Assembly (NCBI GenBank): GCA_029207755.1
Contig: JARCOQ010000012.1
Coordinates: 23,237,740 to 23,301,739 of the forward strand
Reading direction: 5' to 3'
Length of the DNA: 64,000 nt
Origin: Chamaea fasciata
Taxonomy: Eukaryota; Chordata; Aves; Passeriformes; Sylviidae
Below the pieces are notes generated by a model that did not search any database, was not told where the DNA came from, and saw only the letters and a program-made list of their open reading frames with translations. A program made the position numbers and the translations under genes. Each line of letters begins with the position of its first letter. Position 1 is the stretch's first letter. Shown piece by piece: positions 47,001 to 60,770 of this stretch.

Positions 47001-50000
47001 GTTCCTCTTCCAGAAGCTGTTCCTGATTTCTCAAACTCTGTTCTTACGGCACTTTGGATTTTCCATCTTCTAGTGCATATCTGGAGTTTCCTACACTCAA
47101 ACCTGTATGCTGCTTACATGTGATGGTGTTTTAGGAGCTACACCTTTTCAGTGTCCTTCTTTGCCTGCCTGAGTCGAAGTCTAGAAATTCTTGGTGTTCC
47201 TTTTTTATTCAATAGTGCATAGAGACACTTTCTTTGATAATTTACATGATAAGACAGAAGTGAAAGTAGAAATCCCTTGTTTTAAGTGCCATTATTTATA
47301 GGGGGCTTTGAAACTCTTAAAAAACATTGGTGTTGAGAGCTTTCAAAAGAAATAGATCTGCTACAAATAGACAAAATATTCCACTAATGGTTCTTTCTCT
47401 CCTTGATCCTGTTTCAATCCAGGAACTGTACAAAAAAAAAAAAAAAAATCCAGTACGTTTAGACCTATTGAAACCTATTTAATAGGTTTTTGGAAACTTA
47501 GTTTTTAATCAGGGAAAGATCAGCAATATGACACTGCTAGCTCGAGAGGAAAAATGAGATGTCTTGTACCTGAAATAAGTGCTACAAGTCTCTGTGAGGC
47601 AATGGCCGTATTTTTTCCCCTGCATGATTAGATTTTATAAATATCCTGCCGTGTTCAGGTGTGTTCTCATCTGCCCATCAGCAGTGCAGGGCTGCGCTCC
47701 GCAAGCAGCCAGCATCTGTTAATGACAGCGCTGGGATTTTTGGCACCTTTTTTACACCGCACTGACTCCGTGCTCACAGGGTAATTATCTCTCGGCTCTG
47801 CTCTGTGGCACTGAGCACAGCGTGTGCATCACTGCTCCTTCCAGAAATTTCCCAAGAATTTCTTATGATTTGTGGGGAAAAGGACTCTTCACTCCAAATA
47901 CGATTCATGCAGGGGTATAACTAATACCTGTTCCTTGTTTCTCTTTTCTGAAATGCTTTCACTGAATTTTGGGCAGGTTACAGCGTTGGGATAGGGGATT
48001 ATAAGCAACTTTGAATATTCTTGGATATCAAAGGAATCCCGGCACATACATGTGTTGAAGGCATCAGAACTTTTGAGGATAGTTAATAGGGTTAAATGCA
48101 GGCAAAGGCAGAGATCATGGAGGTGTTGGACCTAAAATCTTTGCTTCACGTAAAGTTTAACCCTGCAGGAAATATGAAATAGACTAAGCAGTGCCAGAGT
48201 CAAGAAGAACACATATCCTCTTTGCTCCATATGCACTCTGTCAGATATAAAATTAACTCTTATTTATAAATTTTCACCCCAATGTTGCTTCCTCTTTCAC
48301 CTTTTCAGTGCCTGGATCTTTTAACCTATGTCTCTACTGCCTATATTTCAATATCCTCATATCATGCATTCCCTTTTCACATTCTTGATCTCCTTCAGCT
48401 CCCTAAGATTCTTCCTGCTGAGCTGGCTCAGGTCTGAGGGTTCCCAGTGCCACATGCAGTGGATTCCCAACCTCAGTTCAGGTTTTCCAGTGCACTTACT
48501 ACAAGGATCCCACAGGGATCCCCCCTTTGCTCTCCTTTTGTTGTTCGGTGTGCATTTCTTTTCTTCCATTTTTTTTTTAAATGTGATTCTAATTATTTCA
48601 AGTATAATTACATATGTTAACATTTTGAGAGTACTAAATGTTGTGCAAGACACTAAACCAACCCGTTTAACTCCTCAGAACCAAATGGTGTCAGCAGGCT
48701 TTTAAAGAGGCTGTGGATTACCCAAGGCAGCTGAGTGAAGGGTGTTGGGTTTCTGCTGCCACAGCCCTCAGGTGGCACCGGCCCAAGTGCTCATCAGAGG
48801 AGTTACTCCAGTTTCACATGAGGAATGATCAAAATGAAGTTGCCACAGCTCTCCCAGCTCAGCTGCACAAGGTTTCATTACCTGAACCTGCACTGAGCCC
48901 TCCAAACCGGGCTGTACTGAGCCCCACCCCAAATAACATCCTGGGTGAGTTGTTCCTTCTAGAGTCACTTGGAGGAAACAGCACTGGAGTGGGGACCTTT
49001 GAGTGAAGGAATACCAAAATGTGTCTTAAAAGTTTTGATAAAATAAAATAAGGAGTGGAATTAATTTTTTATAATTACCTTTTTCAGATTTATTTGCCAT
49101 CTTTTAGATCAGAGAAGGCAAATTTTATTTGCAGTGTTTTTTCTGTATAAAATGTCTGCTGTGCTCTTTCAAATTAAATATTGCATGGTTAAATTCTCAC
49201 AGACCCTGGGAAAACCAAGGAGCGTACTTTGGATTTATGAACCTCTAGTGAAATCCATAGTCTTGTCCTTACCGTTTAAAAATAAACTGTGTAAAAATTC
49301 TTCAAAGTGTATCAGTTCACAAGATGTTCCCTGTTTTTCATTTGTTCTTTTCCAACTGCTTCAATATGACTATTTCAGTTCTGATTATTGGTTTCTTCAT
49401 TTTAAATAGAGGAAATGTAAAGATTTTATTCCTGCAGTAAAATGTTCCTTGAGGAGCTGTGAGAGTAACAGAGAATGAGACAAAATTCAGATAAAACTGT
49501 AATAATATCTCAAGGAACTGTTGAGGTTTTCAAAAGAAAGAACATGAAATTAATACAGAGTAGAAATTTATTTCCAGTGTTTTCTTCAGATACTATGGTA
49601 TAGAATTTCAATATTTATTTTTCCTATTTTTGAACTGTTATTATTTTCCCGAGCTTCTTTTAGGATAATGTTGTCAGGTATCTATTTCACTCATAAATCC
49701 AATAGTTGCAATCCTTTATGCAGAAAAGAAAGGACATTTACTTGTCCTTTGTGGATGGTTTCTCAGATGCTAATAGAGGCAAAAATCATAAAGTGACAGA
49801 CTTACTGTAATTTTAGGTACTTATTTCCTGGAAGAAAAAAAAAACTTGAATTTTTAATTCAGAGGAAAATTAATTCCATCCCTTAGTATTCTTAGTAAAT
49901 GACTCATGTAACAGTTTTCAGGCACCAGCAAATCTGTCTTTGGGTAAGACATAAGATTGAACTTCAGAGGAACTGCTGACGCCCACATGGTGTCAGTTGG

Positions 50001-53000
50001 ACTCAGCTGACACCACTTGCAAATTTATTTCTTTGTCTGCCTCTTGTTTCTCTGTAGGAGAATATGTGGATATCGTGGAAGGCGTATGGAGCATGGAAAT
50101 GTACGTGCAGTTGGTGGGAGAGCCTTGCTTGGTGTAACAGCAGTAGTAGCTCTGTTCAGAGGGGTGGGAACAGGGAAAATCCACTCTCACAGACTCAGGG
50201 AGTTATGGAATAGGGGAGGACTTCACAGACCATTATTTTTTATAATATTACTATTTGTAATTAATTTTAGGTCAGGACAGTGGCAGGAAACAATTCTGTT
50301 CAAATGGATATGTTATCTCTTAAAGAAATGTAATCTCACCAAACCATCTGCTCCAAGTTTGGAGTTTTTTTGTGGTTCAAACTTAAAAAAAAAAAAAAAA
50401 AATCTCGTGAAGATATGTTTTGGGTCCTGCTCTGCAGCAGAAAGTGTTTGCTGATAGAGTTCTGCCAGGATAGCTGTATCAACAACACTCCTTATTTTAA
50501 GCACTGCATGTGCTGGCAAAAAAATGCTTTTATCGGTTCATGGATAAAACTCATATGGCAGAACTGACTCGGGTTCTGCCAGCTGAAAAACTTCTCAGGT
50601 TTTTGTCTTACACTGTCAGGAGAGGCTGAGGCATCTCTGATGTAGGCTGGACCCAAATTTTCAGGGAGCCAGAGAAAGTGAGACATTGCAAATTTTGACA
50701 TCTCTAAAGTTTCTGCTATTTTTTAGACATTATTTCTAGAGTCACAATTTTAAAGAAATACTGTTATCACCAACATGGAGAGGTGTCAGTGCAAAGGGAT
50801 TTAAGGTCTTGTAAAAACTGACAGTAAAGATTGATAGACTATATGGTTAATGTCACATTTGCTAATCTAGAGACATCTAAGTAAAAAATGTGGGTTCTTT
50901 TCCTACCACTGTGGATTCTTTTAGTGGCTTGTTTTATGGCCTTTATCCAGGCCATTTGTCTCTTTACACCCCAGGTGGCTGTGCCCATCCCTTGGAATAT
51001 GTTTGCACATGGTTTTAGAAATCGAGAGGTTTTAGGGAGGTAGGTCCTTCTGTCAAACCAGGAAGAGTTTTCAAACTAAGTAATCTAAAACAGATGAAGA
51101 CTTTTCTTACATAAAAGCCATGTGCTAACCCAAAAACCTGTGGCTGTAACAGTGACCAGCAGGGCCCTTCAGTTCAGAACCTGCAGGAGCTGTGGCTCAT
51201 ATCACAATTAAATTAGCAAAATAAAGCACTTCTTAGCTTGGAAATGCCGCTAATCCATTGCTGGTGAACAATGTGTCATTTATGAACGGTGCAGTACAAT
51301 CCTCAGTGCAAAGCACCATTTCCATTTTCCTCTGTATAAGCTTATAAGTGCAGAATGTATTTACTCCAGGCCTGTGGTGTTTTTCTGAAGACAGGAGTGT
51401 TTGTGGAGAGGTAGGACAAAAAATAAGGAAAGCAAGCTCTCAAACCTCTGTCCCAGGTATGTGTCTGGGTCTGCCCACAGCAGTTACACAGAGTGCTGCT
51501 ACACCCTCTTGCTTCTTGCCCACCAAGAAATTTCCGAGCAGTACACATGGCTCTCGGGCCTCTCTCAGCTGTGCAGAAAGCCCTTCATTATTGCTGATAA
51601 CTGAGGGATCTGCCAAGGCCAGGTGCTGTTCCTTTCAGACTCAGCTGCCTGGCTTGCCCTCAGGTCAGAGCTGTGACTGGTGCTGTAGGTTACGACAAGC
51701 TTGAGCTGCTGAGCAGAGACAAGACACCAAGGGAGACGTTCAAGGGGAGAAGAGGTGCAAGGGATGGGAGATACAAATGTCAGAGGCATGCCTGTCTATG
51801 GGAACCTTTGTGGGGGTTATTTCCCTTTCAGCATTTTTGGTTTGTATGCAATGAAACTGTGAGTTTATACTGTGGGGATGATGTACAAAAACAGGGTGAG
51901 GATCAGCTGGCACCAGATCATTTCTTTGCTGGTAGGTTGAGAAAAGTGCTTGATAAACACATCGTATATATCGTAATATATTGTATATATTATTGTGTAG
52001 CAAATATACTAATATATAGTCTTTTGGCAATATTGTCTTTTCCACAATTTTCTGTTCTGTTCTGCTTGTTTGTCCTTCTTTCTCCAAAAGTTACATTGAA
52101 TGAAAATGGGTTGCAGTTTTGGTTTCTACTTTGTGCATATGGGAGGGAGTTCTGACTCAATGTTTTATGTCCCATTTTTTTTTCACTGTTCTGTATTTCA
52201 TAGAGTGCTTTGGATTTTATGTTTTGTCACCTCTACATACAAAAGTCACATGCATTAAGCAGAACTTGTTCTTTGTTTTCAGGATTTAGAACTTTGAAAG
52301 CAAGTTAGGCCAAAACAAGAGAGTTACCAGTGTAGATGCACAGAAGATACTTAAGGCTGTGAAAATTAAAGGAGAATGAACATTTTAAGGCATTTAAAAC
52401 TTGCTGAGTTTGGGATGAAAGGCAGGTGATCCCTTGGCATAGCAGCTGTACTGAGGAGATCCTGGCAATGGCATTTTTGCCATCCAGAGAAAGCTGTGTT
52501 CTTCCTAAAGACACTGTAAACCCCATCCTGCTTTCCCTCTAGCCAGAGCTGGTTCATCCTGAGCCCTGCTTAAACTGGGAGCAGTTACAGGATGTTTTAC
52601 CTCCAGCTAAAAATCTGACCTGAAATTGGTACTGAAAACTGGTATTTAATGCAAGGAAGGAAAAAAGTTAACATCAGTTTATTGGAGTTCTTCCTTCCCA
52701 AGAAGAGGGAGATTTTACTCTTTAGCTGTGTGCTGTTTATTTGGAGAGGTACTAAATGATGATGAAGGAGGATGGAGGGTTTGCTAAATACTGCTGAGAT
52801 CCTCCAATAGCAGCCTGAGCAGTTCTGCTCACATCTTACCAGGAGTGCAGAATAATACACCAGCATGGCTTCAGCTCTTAGGAATACTTCTAATGAGCTG
52901 AACTCGTGCTCAGCTTGTCTCCTTTTCCCTAATGCTGTGGGCCTAAAATCTGAGTATAAACCAGAAGTCACCTGATTGTCTCTCATGATGTTTGTTGTTC

Positions 53001-53385
53001 TAGTGCAGCAAAGCCATTTATATTGTTGGATAATAAAAAGAGTGCCTGAGCTGATATACCTTATTAGGCTTCATATCAATGGAAGTAATCTTGACCAAAC
53101 CTGCATTTCAGCCCAAGTGGGGGGAATTACAAAACCTCACTGAGCTGTTTGTGATTGAGGCAGCCATCATGTTTGCTAATTGGAGCTAAAGATTGCTGTA
53201 TATTGGGATACAATTAGTTTGGATTTGACTGCAGAAGTGTTGGGTGTTCAACTGGATGAAATTAACGAGAAATTCTAACTGTGATTATTATGGTTTTTCC
53301 AAACAGATGTGCCTACCTTGCCATAAAACCATGGTCACGTGTTCTCCTTTCCCCAGAATTTGTGTTAAAATTAAAGAGGTGGATG
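44061..53385. other. Long AT-rich non-coding stretch, no gene recognised
   Basis: Simple runs include T stretches near 46950-46965, A17 at 47432-47448, A18 at 50385-50402 and a TA-rich patch at 51960-52020. A polypyrimidine plus TCTGTAG acceptor-like site ends at 50057. No CR1 copy and no recognisable gene were found in these 9 kb. Confidence 0.5.
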
Positions 53386-53660
53386 TGACAGGACACAGGG
53401 AATGGCTCCCAGTGCCAGAGGGCAGGGTTAGATGGGATATGGGGAAGGAATTGTTCCCTGGGAGGGTGGGCAGGCCCTGGCACAGGGTGCCCAGAGAAGC
53501 TGTGGCTGCCCCTGGATCCCTGGAAGTGTCCAAGGCCAGGTTGGACACTGAGGGTTGGAGCAGCCTGGGACAGTGGAAGGTGTCCCTGCCCATGGCAGGG
53601 GTGGCACTGGATGGGCTTTAAGGTCCCTGCCAACCCAAACCATTCTGTGATTCTATGACT
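53386..53660 (+). mobile_element. CR1 LINE 3' fragment with terminal octamers (plus orientation)
   Basis: It runs from GTGACAGGACACAGGGAATG through the GGAAGGAATTGTTCCCTGGG, CTGGCACAGGGTGCCCAGAG and CAGCCTGGGACAGTGGAAGG blocks. It ends in CCAACCCAAACCATTCTGTG with ATTCTATGA at 53650-53658. It is among the best preserved copies in the window and 5'-truncated to about 275 bases. Confidence 0.96.
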
Positions 53661-54487
53661 CTTAAGAAAAATATGTTGATTTGGTGTAATTAAGAACATA
53701 CAGTAATTTTTTAGATTATTTTAATAGCATTACTTAATTTTGTTACAAGAATTCATTTAATGAAGGTCATCCTGCTTTTCCATTTGCAGTATGTTCATGT
53801 AATAATTACATACTAACATAGTAATTGAAGATTAGTTAATCTCAGCAAAATGCTCAGAAAAGACTTGTGCATGTCATCAACTTTTCTCACCTCACTTGAC
53901 TATTTATACAAGGTCACTGAAATGCGTTGTTGGTGGAATTGTGTTTGTTTGGGGGGTTTTGTGGCCTGTTTGGTGTATTTTGAGCTGGCTTGATGTGATG
54001 TACAAGTGATGTGTGATAACCTTCGTTTTCTTACATGGATGTGTAGTTTCTGGAGTTTGGATTGACATGAATATTAGCAATAACGACTTAAAAGGCTGCT
54101 GTGAATAGTTACACAAAATATGCTGTTTCAGCAAATGCATTTGATAATCTGGATTCAGGGAAGCATTTTCAGATACAGGATCTGAAAGTGTGTGATTTTG
54201 ATCTAAGTGTTTTAATCTGAAATGAATATTTATAGTGCTTTGGCAATATTTGCATAGCTTTTATATTTTATATATTTTTTTTCATAGGTGTACCAGACTA
54301 CTTTTATCTTCTTATTTGGTGAAAAAGAATGAATTAGTTTGGGTAAGCAGCTAAATACAGACAAACCCCTCTGCTTCCAGGGGGCTGGAGTGAGGTTTTC
54401 ATCACAACTGATGGCTGAAATTGTATCCAGGAGTCCAAAGCACAGCTGCTCATCTCTGTAAGGCAGAGCAGTGAAATCCACAGTTCT
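53661..54487. other. Non-coding DNA, no gene recognised
   Basis: AT-rich with GT-rich patches near 53940-53990. Nothing further is recognised. Confidence 0.5.
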
Positions 54488-54610
54488 GCTTTTAGTCATA
54501 AAATTACAAACCCAGTAAGTTTGGAGAAGTCCTTTAAAATCATCAAGCTCAACCAGTGCCACCACCATGTTCACTACTGTGAGAAAACCTTCAGCATCTC
54601 CCCAGAAACT
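54488..54610 (-). mobile_element. Old CR1 LINE fragment (minus orientation)
   Basis: TTTGGAGAAGTCCTTTAAAA, ATCATCAAGCTCAACCAGTG and ACCACCATGTTCACTACTG match, in order, the old CR1 pattern of a short terminal block followed by an ATCATCAAGTCCAACC-type and CCACCATGCCCACTA-type block. Divergence is higher than in the other copies, so this is an older insertion. Confidence 0.65.
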
Positions 54611-56480
54611 GCCAATCCTACATGATCCCCCACTCAGCCTCACTGTTCCGTGCTCTCAGTTATTTTTATGTTTATGTTGTCTACAGATATAGAACTGAAT
54701 CCATGTTTATTTTTCCCTGCTTAAAGAATGGCAGTGGACTCAAGAATCTAACATCACACTGGGGCACTTAAAATACTTCCATTGTTTCCCTCACTCAAAG
54801 ATGAACACGGACTTGTGGGTGTTGCCTTCTCTCATGAAGCTGAGAAAATGGGGATATAACACCAAGTGCTTGTAGAAAAAAATCATTATAAAATTTTTTC
54901 AGAATTCCCAGCCTTTGATTAAAGCTGTCCACCCTTGCCATTGAAGGCACCAGATAACTCTTATTTTTAACTTTTTTTTATTGTTGCAAGTTGATGCTTT
55001 CAGGTCTCTGATGCCATTTGCTCCCTGACATCTCAATGAGTCATACAGTGCCTTTTATTCATTGTTTTGTTATTTTTCCTGTGCTGCTGATACGTCTTTT
55101 GATCTACCTGGCTCACAAATTCTTAAGCTTGGAATTCAGCTGCAAGGTTAAGCACTGCAATCTTAGACTGTTTTCACATTCTAATTTTTATTTACTTAAT
55201 CACACAAGTGTTTAATTAATACTTTCCAGTTATTTCTGTCAAGGTCAGCAGATCCTTCATACCCTCTAATATCTTCTGTAGTAAGGACATTTCATCATTG
55301 TCCAATTCAGCTTTTAAGTACAAATTCTCCTAAGTTTTAATATTTATTATGTGGTGACTAAAAATCACAGGGTTTTTGGTTTTGTTTCCTCTGGAGTTAT
55401 TGGAACTTTCTCAGAGTAACCTTCATTTTCCTGGTTGTGATCACTGCTGATAACTGGATTCTGAAATTCAGCTTTTACCTTCCCTTAATACCTCATGCAT
55501 TTTATTATTGAAGAGTTTAGAATAAAAGGTAATTTTGGATAAAGGTTAAATGTAAGCGGGTAACTTTCAGGAAATGTCAACTTAATTTTAGCAAGATAAT
55601 AAAACTTTTTTTTTTTTTTTTTTTTTTTGCAAAGCTTTAGAAGATGGGACGTGCTCTGTTTCTTAAGGGCTGCACAGTCTGCAGCATTTTGGACAGTGAC
55701 CCCTCTAACCAAATTTGGGTGATAGTTTAGTTGAGACTATGGAAGTTGGATAAAAGTAACTTGACCTTGAAGTTTTATTCACTTCATTATTATGTCCACA
55801 CAAATTTGTAATGACAGAAGTTTGTCCTCTGACTGATATTAAATTTCAGAGTCTTTGATGACTTTCCAGCCTATAATTGAATTAAAATAAGACCTATAAG
55901 GAACTTTCCTTCATCTGGCTGACAGTACAGGTGATGCACCTAAAGCCTACCTGCTGCCAGCTGATGAACCCCCAAGGAAGTGCTGCCTCCTTCTTTTGAA
56001 CTTCCTCATCCAGAAGTTTAAACTATTTGTGCAATTTATTTGTCAAAATTAGACATTTTTGCTTTTCTCTCATAATTCCTATAAAATTTCTGTATCCATC
56101 TCAGTCATTTATATATTAATTTCTTACAAATGTTTTCAGCAAAGTAATCTTGGGTTCCTTCTGAGGCTCCAAACTGTTGTTCAGAACCAGAGAGATTTGT
56201 CCTCTCTGTTCATGTTAGTTCATGTGTTAGAGTACATGTTCATTAACAGGACGTTTTAGGAAGAGCATAATTTCTGGATCCGCTCTTCATTTTAAAAACC
56301 ATGTCTGCTCTATAGTTTTTGCAGAAAAATATAAACAGAGAGTGACTCTTGCAACCTTGTTTTCTGTGTTACATCTTCCATTTCAGCTGCTTTAAGTGCT
56401 CATTTTAAATATTGTGCTATACAGTTCAGAGAGAATATTGTGGAAGGGAAGAGTGGCAGGAGCTCTTTTGGTTGTGAGCT
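54611..56480. other. Non-coding DNA, no gene recognised
   Basis: AT-rich, with a T23 run at 55606-55628. No exon or named repeat was seen. Confidence 0.5.
55606..55628. repeat. T23 homopolymer
   Basis: Twenty-three consecutive T bases in AT-rich surroundings. No retrocopy is visible beside it. Confidence 0.9.
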
Positions 56481-56745
56481 GCAACCACAGAATTCCAGAA
56501 TGGTTTGGAAATGGTTTTTGGACCCGAAAAATCACCCAGTGCCACCCCTGCCATGGGCAGGGACACCTTTCACTGTCCCAGGCTGCTCCAAGCCTCAGTG
56601 TCCAACCTGGCCTTGGACACTGCCAGGGATCCAGGGGCAGCCACAGCTTCTCTGGGCACCCTGTGCCAGGGCCTGCCCACCCTCCCAGGGAGGAAGGAAG
56701 AATTTTTCTCTCATATCTGTTCTAAACCTGCCCTTCTTCAGCTTC
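56481..56745 (-). mobile_element. CR1 LINE 3' fragment (minus orientation)
   Basis: It starts with ACCACAGAATTCCAGAATGG at the 3' terminus and has the CCCTGCCATGGGCAGGGACA and CCTTGGACACTGCCAGGGAT blocks. After CACCCTCCCAGGGAGG it continues with GAAGAATTTTTCTCTCATAT and CTAAACCTGCCC, where the copies at 16 and 20 kb have AACAATTCCTTCCC. This is a related but distinct subfamily arrangement. It is 5'-truncated. Confidence 0.93.
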
Positions 56746-59700
56746 GTGTTGGAGGAAACAAGCACCGAAGGAAAAAGAGGCTGCACCTTGCCTTGGTCCT
56801 TCCCTGCTCTGCAGCTGGGTCAGGTGTGCTCCCAGTGTGGTTTTGAGGAAGTTTAATATTGTGCTGCCCTTTTTACATTATTTGAGCCAAACCTCAGCTC
56901 AGCTCCTGATGTGCAATGTATTTCTTTTACCAGCAAGACCTAAGGAGTGTCAGTCAGGGAGCAGGGAGTCACTGTGCCTTTGTTAGCAGCTGACAGAGCA
57001 AAGGGAACTGAAGAACAAGACAAAGCCTTGCAAATCCCATTTTTCTGCCTTGCAAATGCATATGTACTGCCACTGACACATGCTGAAAACCAAATTATTT
57101 TCATCATGGGGTTCAAAATGCAAAGGTTCCATGTCCTTTAAGTGTGGGCAATAACCTTCATTTCAGTGCTCAGATTATCTCTTCTTTTCTCCCTCTCTTT
57201 AAATCTAAACACATATCAAATGTGTTTGATCTGCAACCCCAGATCAAGGTATTATTTCTGTGGAGGGCAGTAGAAAACATTGTGAAGTATCTCAGTACTT
57301 CTCAATACTAGTTCAGCGGGTAAGCTGCTGTTGCTTTAAAAATATAATGTGAAAACTATAATGAGAAAAAGTTTGGATTTGGGCCAAAAAATTTGAAACC
57401 TTTATGGTGGATTACACTGTTTTGCAACTAAATACCGCTTTTCTCTGAAACAGCCCATTCCCTCACGCAGCTAAATACTGCCATATGTTTAAATTCTTGC
57501 AGGCCTCCTAAGGCTGACCCAGAAGAAATGTCAACAAATGTTTGTGAGTCCTTGTGGCCTTGTAACATTTCCTTTAAAAAGTGAAGAATGGAACAGCAGG
57601 AGCTGTAACACTCCCCCAGAACAGACATATGAAGGCATATGGCTGACATGGGAGCCTGCTGGCTCTTCCAAGATTGCTGGCTTCATTCTGAAGGATCCTT
57701 TTTTTTTTTAGTTCCTCAAGACAGCTAAACTTGTATTTCTGTTTGCCGAGTTGCTCTGTTCTGTTCAGAGCTGAGTCTGGGGTGCCCGGGGTCCTGTACA
57801 GGCCCCACTGCGCTATGGGAGAGCCCACAGGTTATTCCTAAAAGTGGCAGATGGGGAAATCCAGGGAGGGTGAGATGTGGTGGCTCCAAGCTGGGGATGT
57901 CCCAAAGGATCTTCAGGCAACTCTGTACATACAGGTGCTTGTGTAGCTGGTAGAGTTTTCTCTGCAGAGCATAAACCCAGTGCTGGCTCTGGTTTTAACA
58001 ATTAAAATAAATGACATTTGCTGAAGGGTGCTGAATACTTGCACTTAAGTTTCATTGCAGATGTAGATTTATTACTGCTTAACTAAAGGGTTTGAGTTTG
58101 CTGATATGGCAGAAGGTCTTCATATGTACAGGATCTCTAGTGTTTTCCAAGTCGAAGTGATTTAATTGTACAAAACCATTAGACTTCCAATAGAATTTGT
58201 GCTCAAAAAATCTTTGATGCCTTGAATCAGTTTTCTTCTTCTCTGTAAATGTCCTTTTGTCCAATTATTACTTTTAATTAACTGAAATATTCCTGTGCTG
58301 TACTGAGGTAACTCCAGTCCCGGAAATCTCCAGGGCACAAAGCAACTAGAAAGATAAAAACCAGCTCAACTTCCAACTGCCTCTGCTTCATCTTCCTGAT
58401 AATGTGCATTTTCCCTCCCTGTTCCTAAGGCACTTGGGGACATCTGTGTCTGTAAGTCCAGCTCTGCAGGTTTTTGTGTCTCAGAGGCTGCCCCAGACCA
58501 GCTGGGTGAAATTGTGGATTATCCCATAGAGAAGGAAGGGCAGCGTGTGACTGTGCGTTAGGTACTCATCCAGATATCTTTCTCTGGTGAAACACCAAAT
58601 CTTGCTTTGCAAGTTGTGACTTCTGATCTTTTTTGTCTCCGTCCATTGTACTGTATCTGTTGATGTGCAGTGCTTTAAACCCTGAAATCTTGACCTTTTG
58701 AGTTATGGCAGTGGGTGTTTCTCAATACCACAAGATATTTCTTCACAGAGTATTTTGGAAGGTAATTTATGTAACTGTTCATAAAATTATACTGTCTTGA
58801 TGTGGGGGACTGGTGAGGTTTGTTTTCTCCAGTGTGGTTGGGGCAGTTTCTGTGCCCTGAAAAATAAGATCATAAACCCAGGATCTGAATAAAATGCAAA
58901 CTATAAAAGGAAAAATCCAACAGTTAGTGGAGTTTCTGTGGTTTATTTCTCATGCTCTCTTTTTTTCTCTGGGCACTGCAGTTACAGTAATAAGAAAACA
59001 ATAATGTAAAAACAATGAACATCTTGCATGAGATTGACAGAATGAATAATTAGATTTCTTTTTTTGAAGGGGAATGGGGAAGCTTATTACTGCTGTTTGA
59101 AACCTCTCAAATGAACTTTAAGTGTTCAGCCATAATTTAGCATGCAGAATTCTGTCTGTTAGAAAGGGTTGCAGCGTAATCATCAATTCTGTGACTGGAG
59201 AACCAGCAAGGTGTTAAAGCTGAGTTGTCCACTCTCAGGTAAACTCCTTAGGGGGCCTGTTTCCCTATGACTCAGGCTGACACTATCTGAAAACTAAATA
59301 ACAGGTTTGTTTAGCCATGTTGAGCTGTCTAGTACTCTTAAGTCTCACAAACTCAAAGCTGATAGCACAGACACGAATGTATGTTTATATTCTCCAAGTG
59401 GAGAGCTCACCAAATTGAACATTAAGTGTGCAGACAGCCTCAGTTTGGCTCCATTCCACAGCACACATATGGAAAAAGGTCGGCTCCCTGAAGAAATAAT
59501 TATATGGCCATCACATTCTGGGTTCAGAGCGTCTCAGCGTTGGTTGTGAGAGCAAATTACCTCACCTTCCCAGGCTGTTCCCAGATCCAGGAGTTAATTG
59601 CTGTCTCCAGCTTCTGCAGCTGAGGAGCAGAGGCCGTGTTGACAAAGCCCGCTGTTGGCAGCTGGCACCTCAGCCCAGCCCAGGACACTACTGTGTTTAT

Positions 59701-60130
59701 CCCCGTGCCAGGGCTGAACGAGCAGCTCCCATCACCAGCCCTCTGCCTCCGCTCACCTAGGGCCTGGTGGGCTGGGCACGCTGTGCTGTGCTAACCGCAT
59801 TTATTCAGCTTCAGCTCAGCCTGCAGCTTGGGCAGGAGGAGCTCACATCTGCCAGCAATGCACCGTGTAGATACTCCCAGCAAAGCTGCCCAAGGCCACC
59901 CAGAAGGCTTCAGTTATGGCCTGGAACATTCTTCCACTCCTGTCCAATTCAGCTGAAAAGGAAAAATGTTACTGTTTTATGAGAATTATTTCACTTATGT
60001 TTTTTAGATAAGCTTTTGGCAAACAGGCTGTTCTGAGCTTTTGGGAAGAGCCAGATTTCTGCAGAGCTGGTGAAGTGACTCCTTTCATTATTATAAAGTT
60101 ATCTTTGATTTTTTTATTAGTAATTAGAAT
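56746..60130. other. Non-coding DNA, no gene recognised
   Basis: Mixed composition with a GC-richer patch at 59560-59770 that lacks strong CpG enrichment. No exon or repeat family was recognised. Confidence 0.5.
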
Positions 60131-60515
60131 AATGGAATCATAGAATCTTTAATGCTGGAAAAGCCCTCCAAGCCCATGGAGTCCCCGCTGTGCCCAATGC
60201 CCACCTTGTCCCCTGAGCACTGAGTGCCACCTCCAGGAATTCCTTGGTCACCTCCAGGCATGGGCACTCCAAACCACCCTGGGCAGCCCCTGCCAAGGCC
60301 TGACCACCCTTTCCATGCAGAAATTCCTCCTGATGTCCACCCTGAGCCTCCCCTGGCCCAGCCTGAGGCTGTTCCCTCTCCTCTGTCCCTGTTCCCTGGG
60401 AGCAGAGCCCGACCCCCCTGGGCTGTCCCCTCCTGTCAGAGAGTTGTGCAGAGCCCCAGGGTGCCCTCTAAGCCTCCTCTTCTCCGGACTGAGCCCCTTT
60501 CCCAGCTCCCAGTGA
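60131..60515 (-). mobile_element. CR1 LINE 3' fragment, different subfamily (minus orientation)
   Basis: AATGGAATCATAGAATCTTT marks the 3' terminus in reverse. The body reads GGAAAAGCCCTCCAAGCCCA, CCACCTCCAGGAATTCCTTG and CACCCTGAGCCTCCCCTGGC, ending with CTCCTCTTCTCCGGACTGAG. This is a CR1 3' end whose middle blocks differ from the copies at 16, 20, 53 and 56 kb. The 154-codon plus frame across it is a non-coding reading of the repeat. Confidence 0.9.
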
Positions 60516-60671
60516 GGTTATTTCCATGCAGTCTTCCTTTTTCTGTGGGGATGTTAACACTGGGCACTTCTTGCTCAGTACCAGAAAAAGCCACTGAAAC
60601 TCAGAGAGTATCTGTGCTTCTGAATTCTGGTGAAATAGTGGAGACAGGCTCTCAGCTTTTGACCGGTGAGC

Positions 60672-60770
60672 GTTTGTTGTTTTGTTAGTGTTGTTTTGTG
60701 GGGTGGGGTTTTGTGTTTGGTTGGTTGGTTGATTGATTTGGTTTTTTGGTTTTGTTTTTTTTTTAATATG
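60672..60770. repeat. GT-rich low-complexity patch
   Basis: About 100 bases are almost only G and T, with GGTTGGTTGGTTGATTGATT and GTTTTGT words, then a T run. It is low-complexity sequence with weak quadruplex potential. Confidence 0.75.

Noticed and set aside
60224..60688. 154-codon plus-strand open frame
   Set aside because: Mostly antisense CR1 sequence. Proline richness comes from the repeat's CC-rich blocks.
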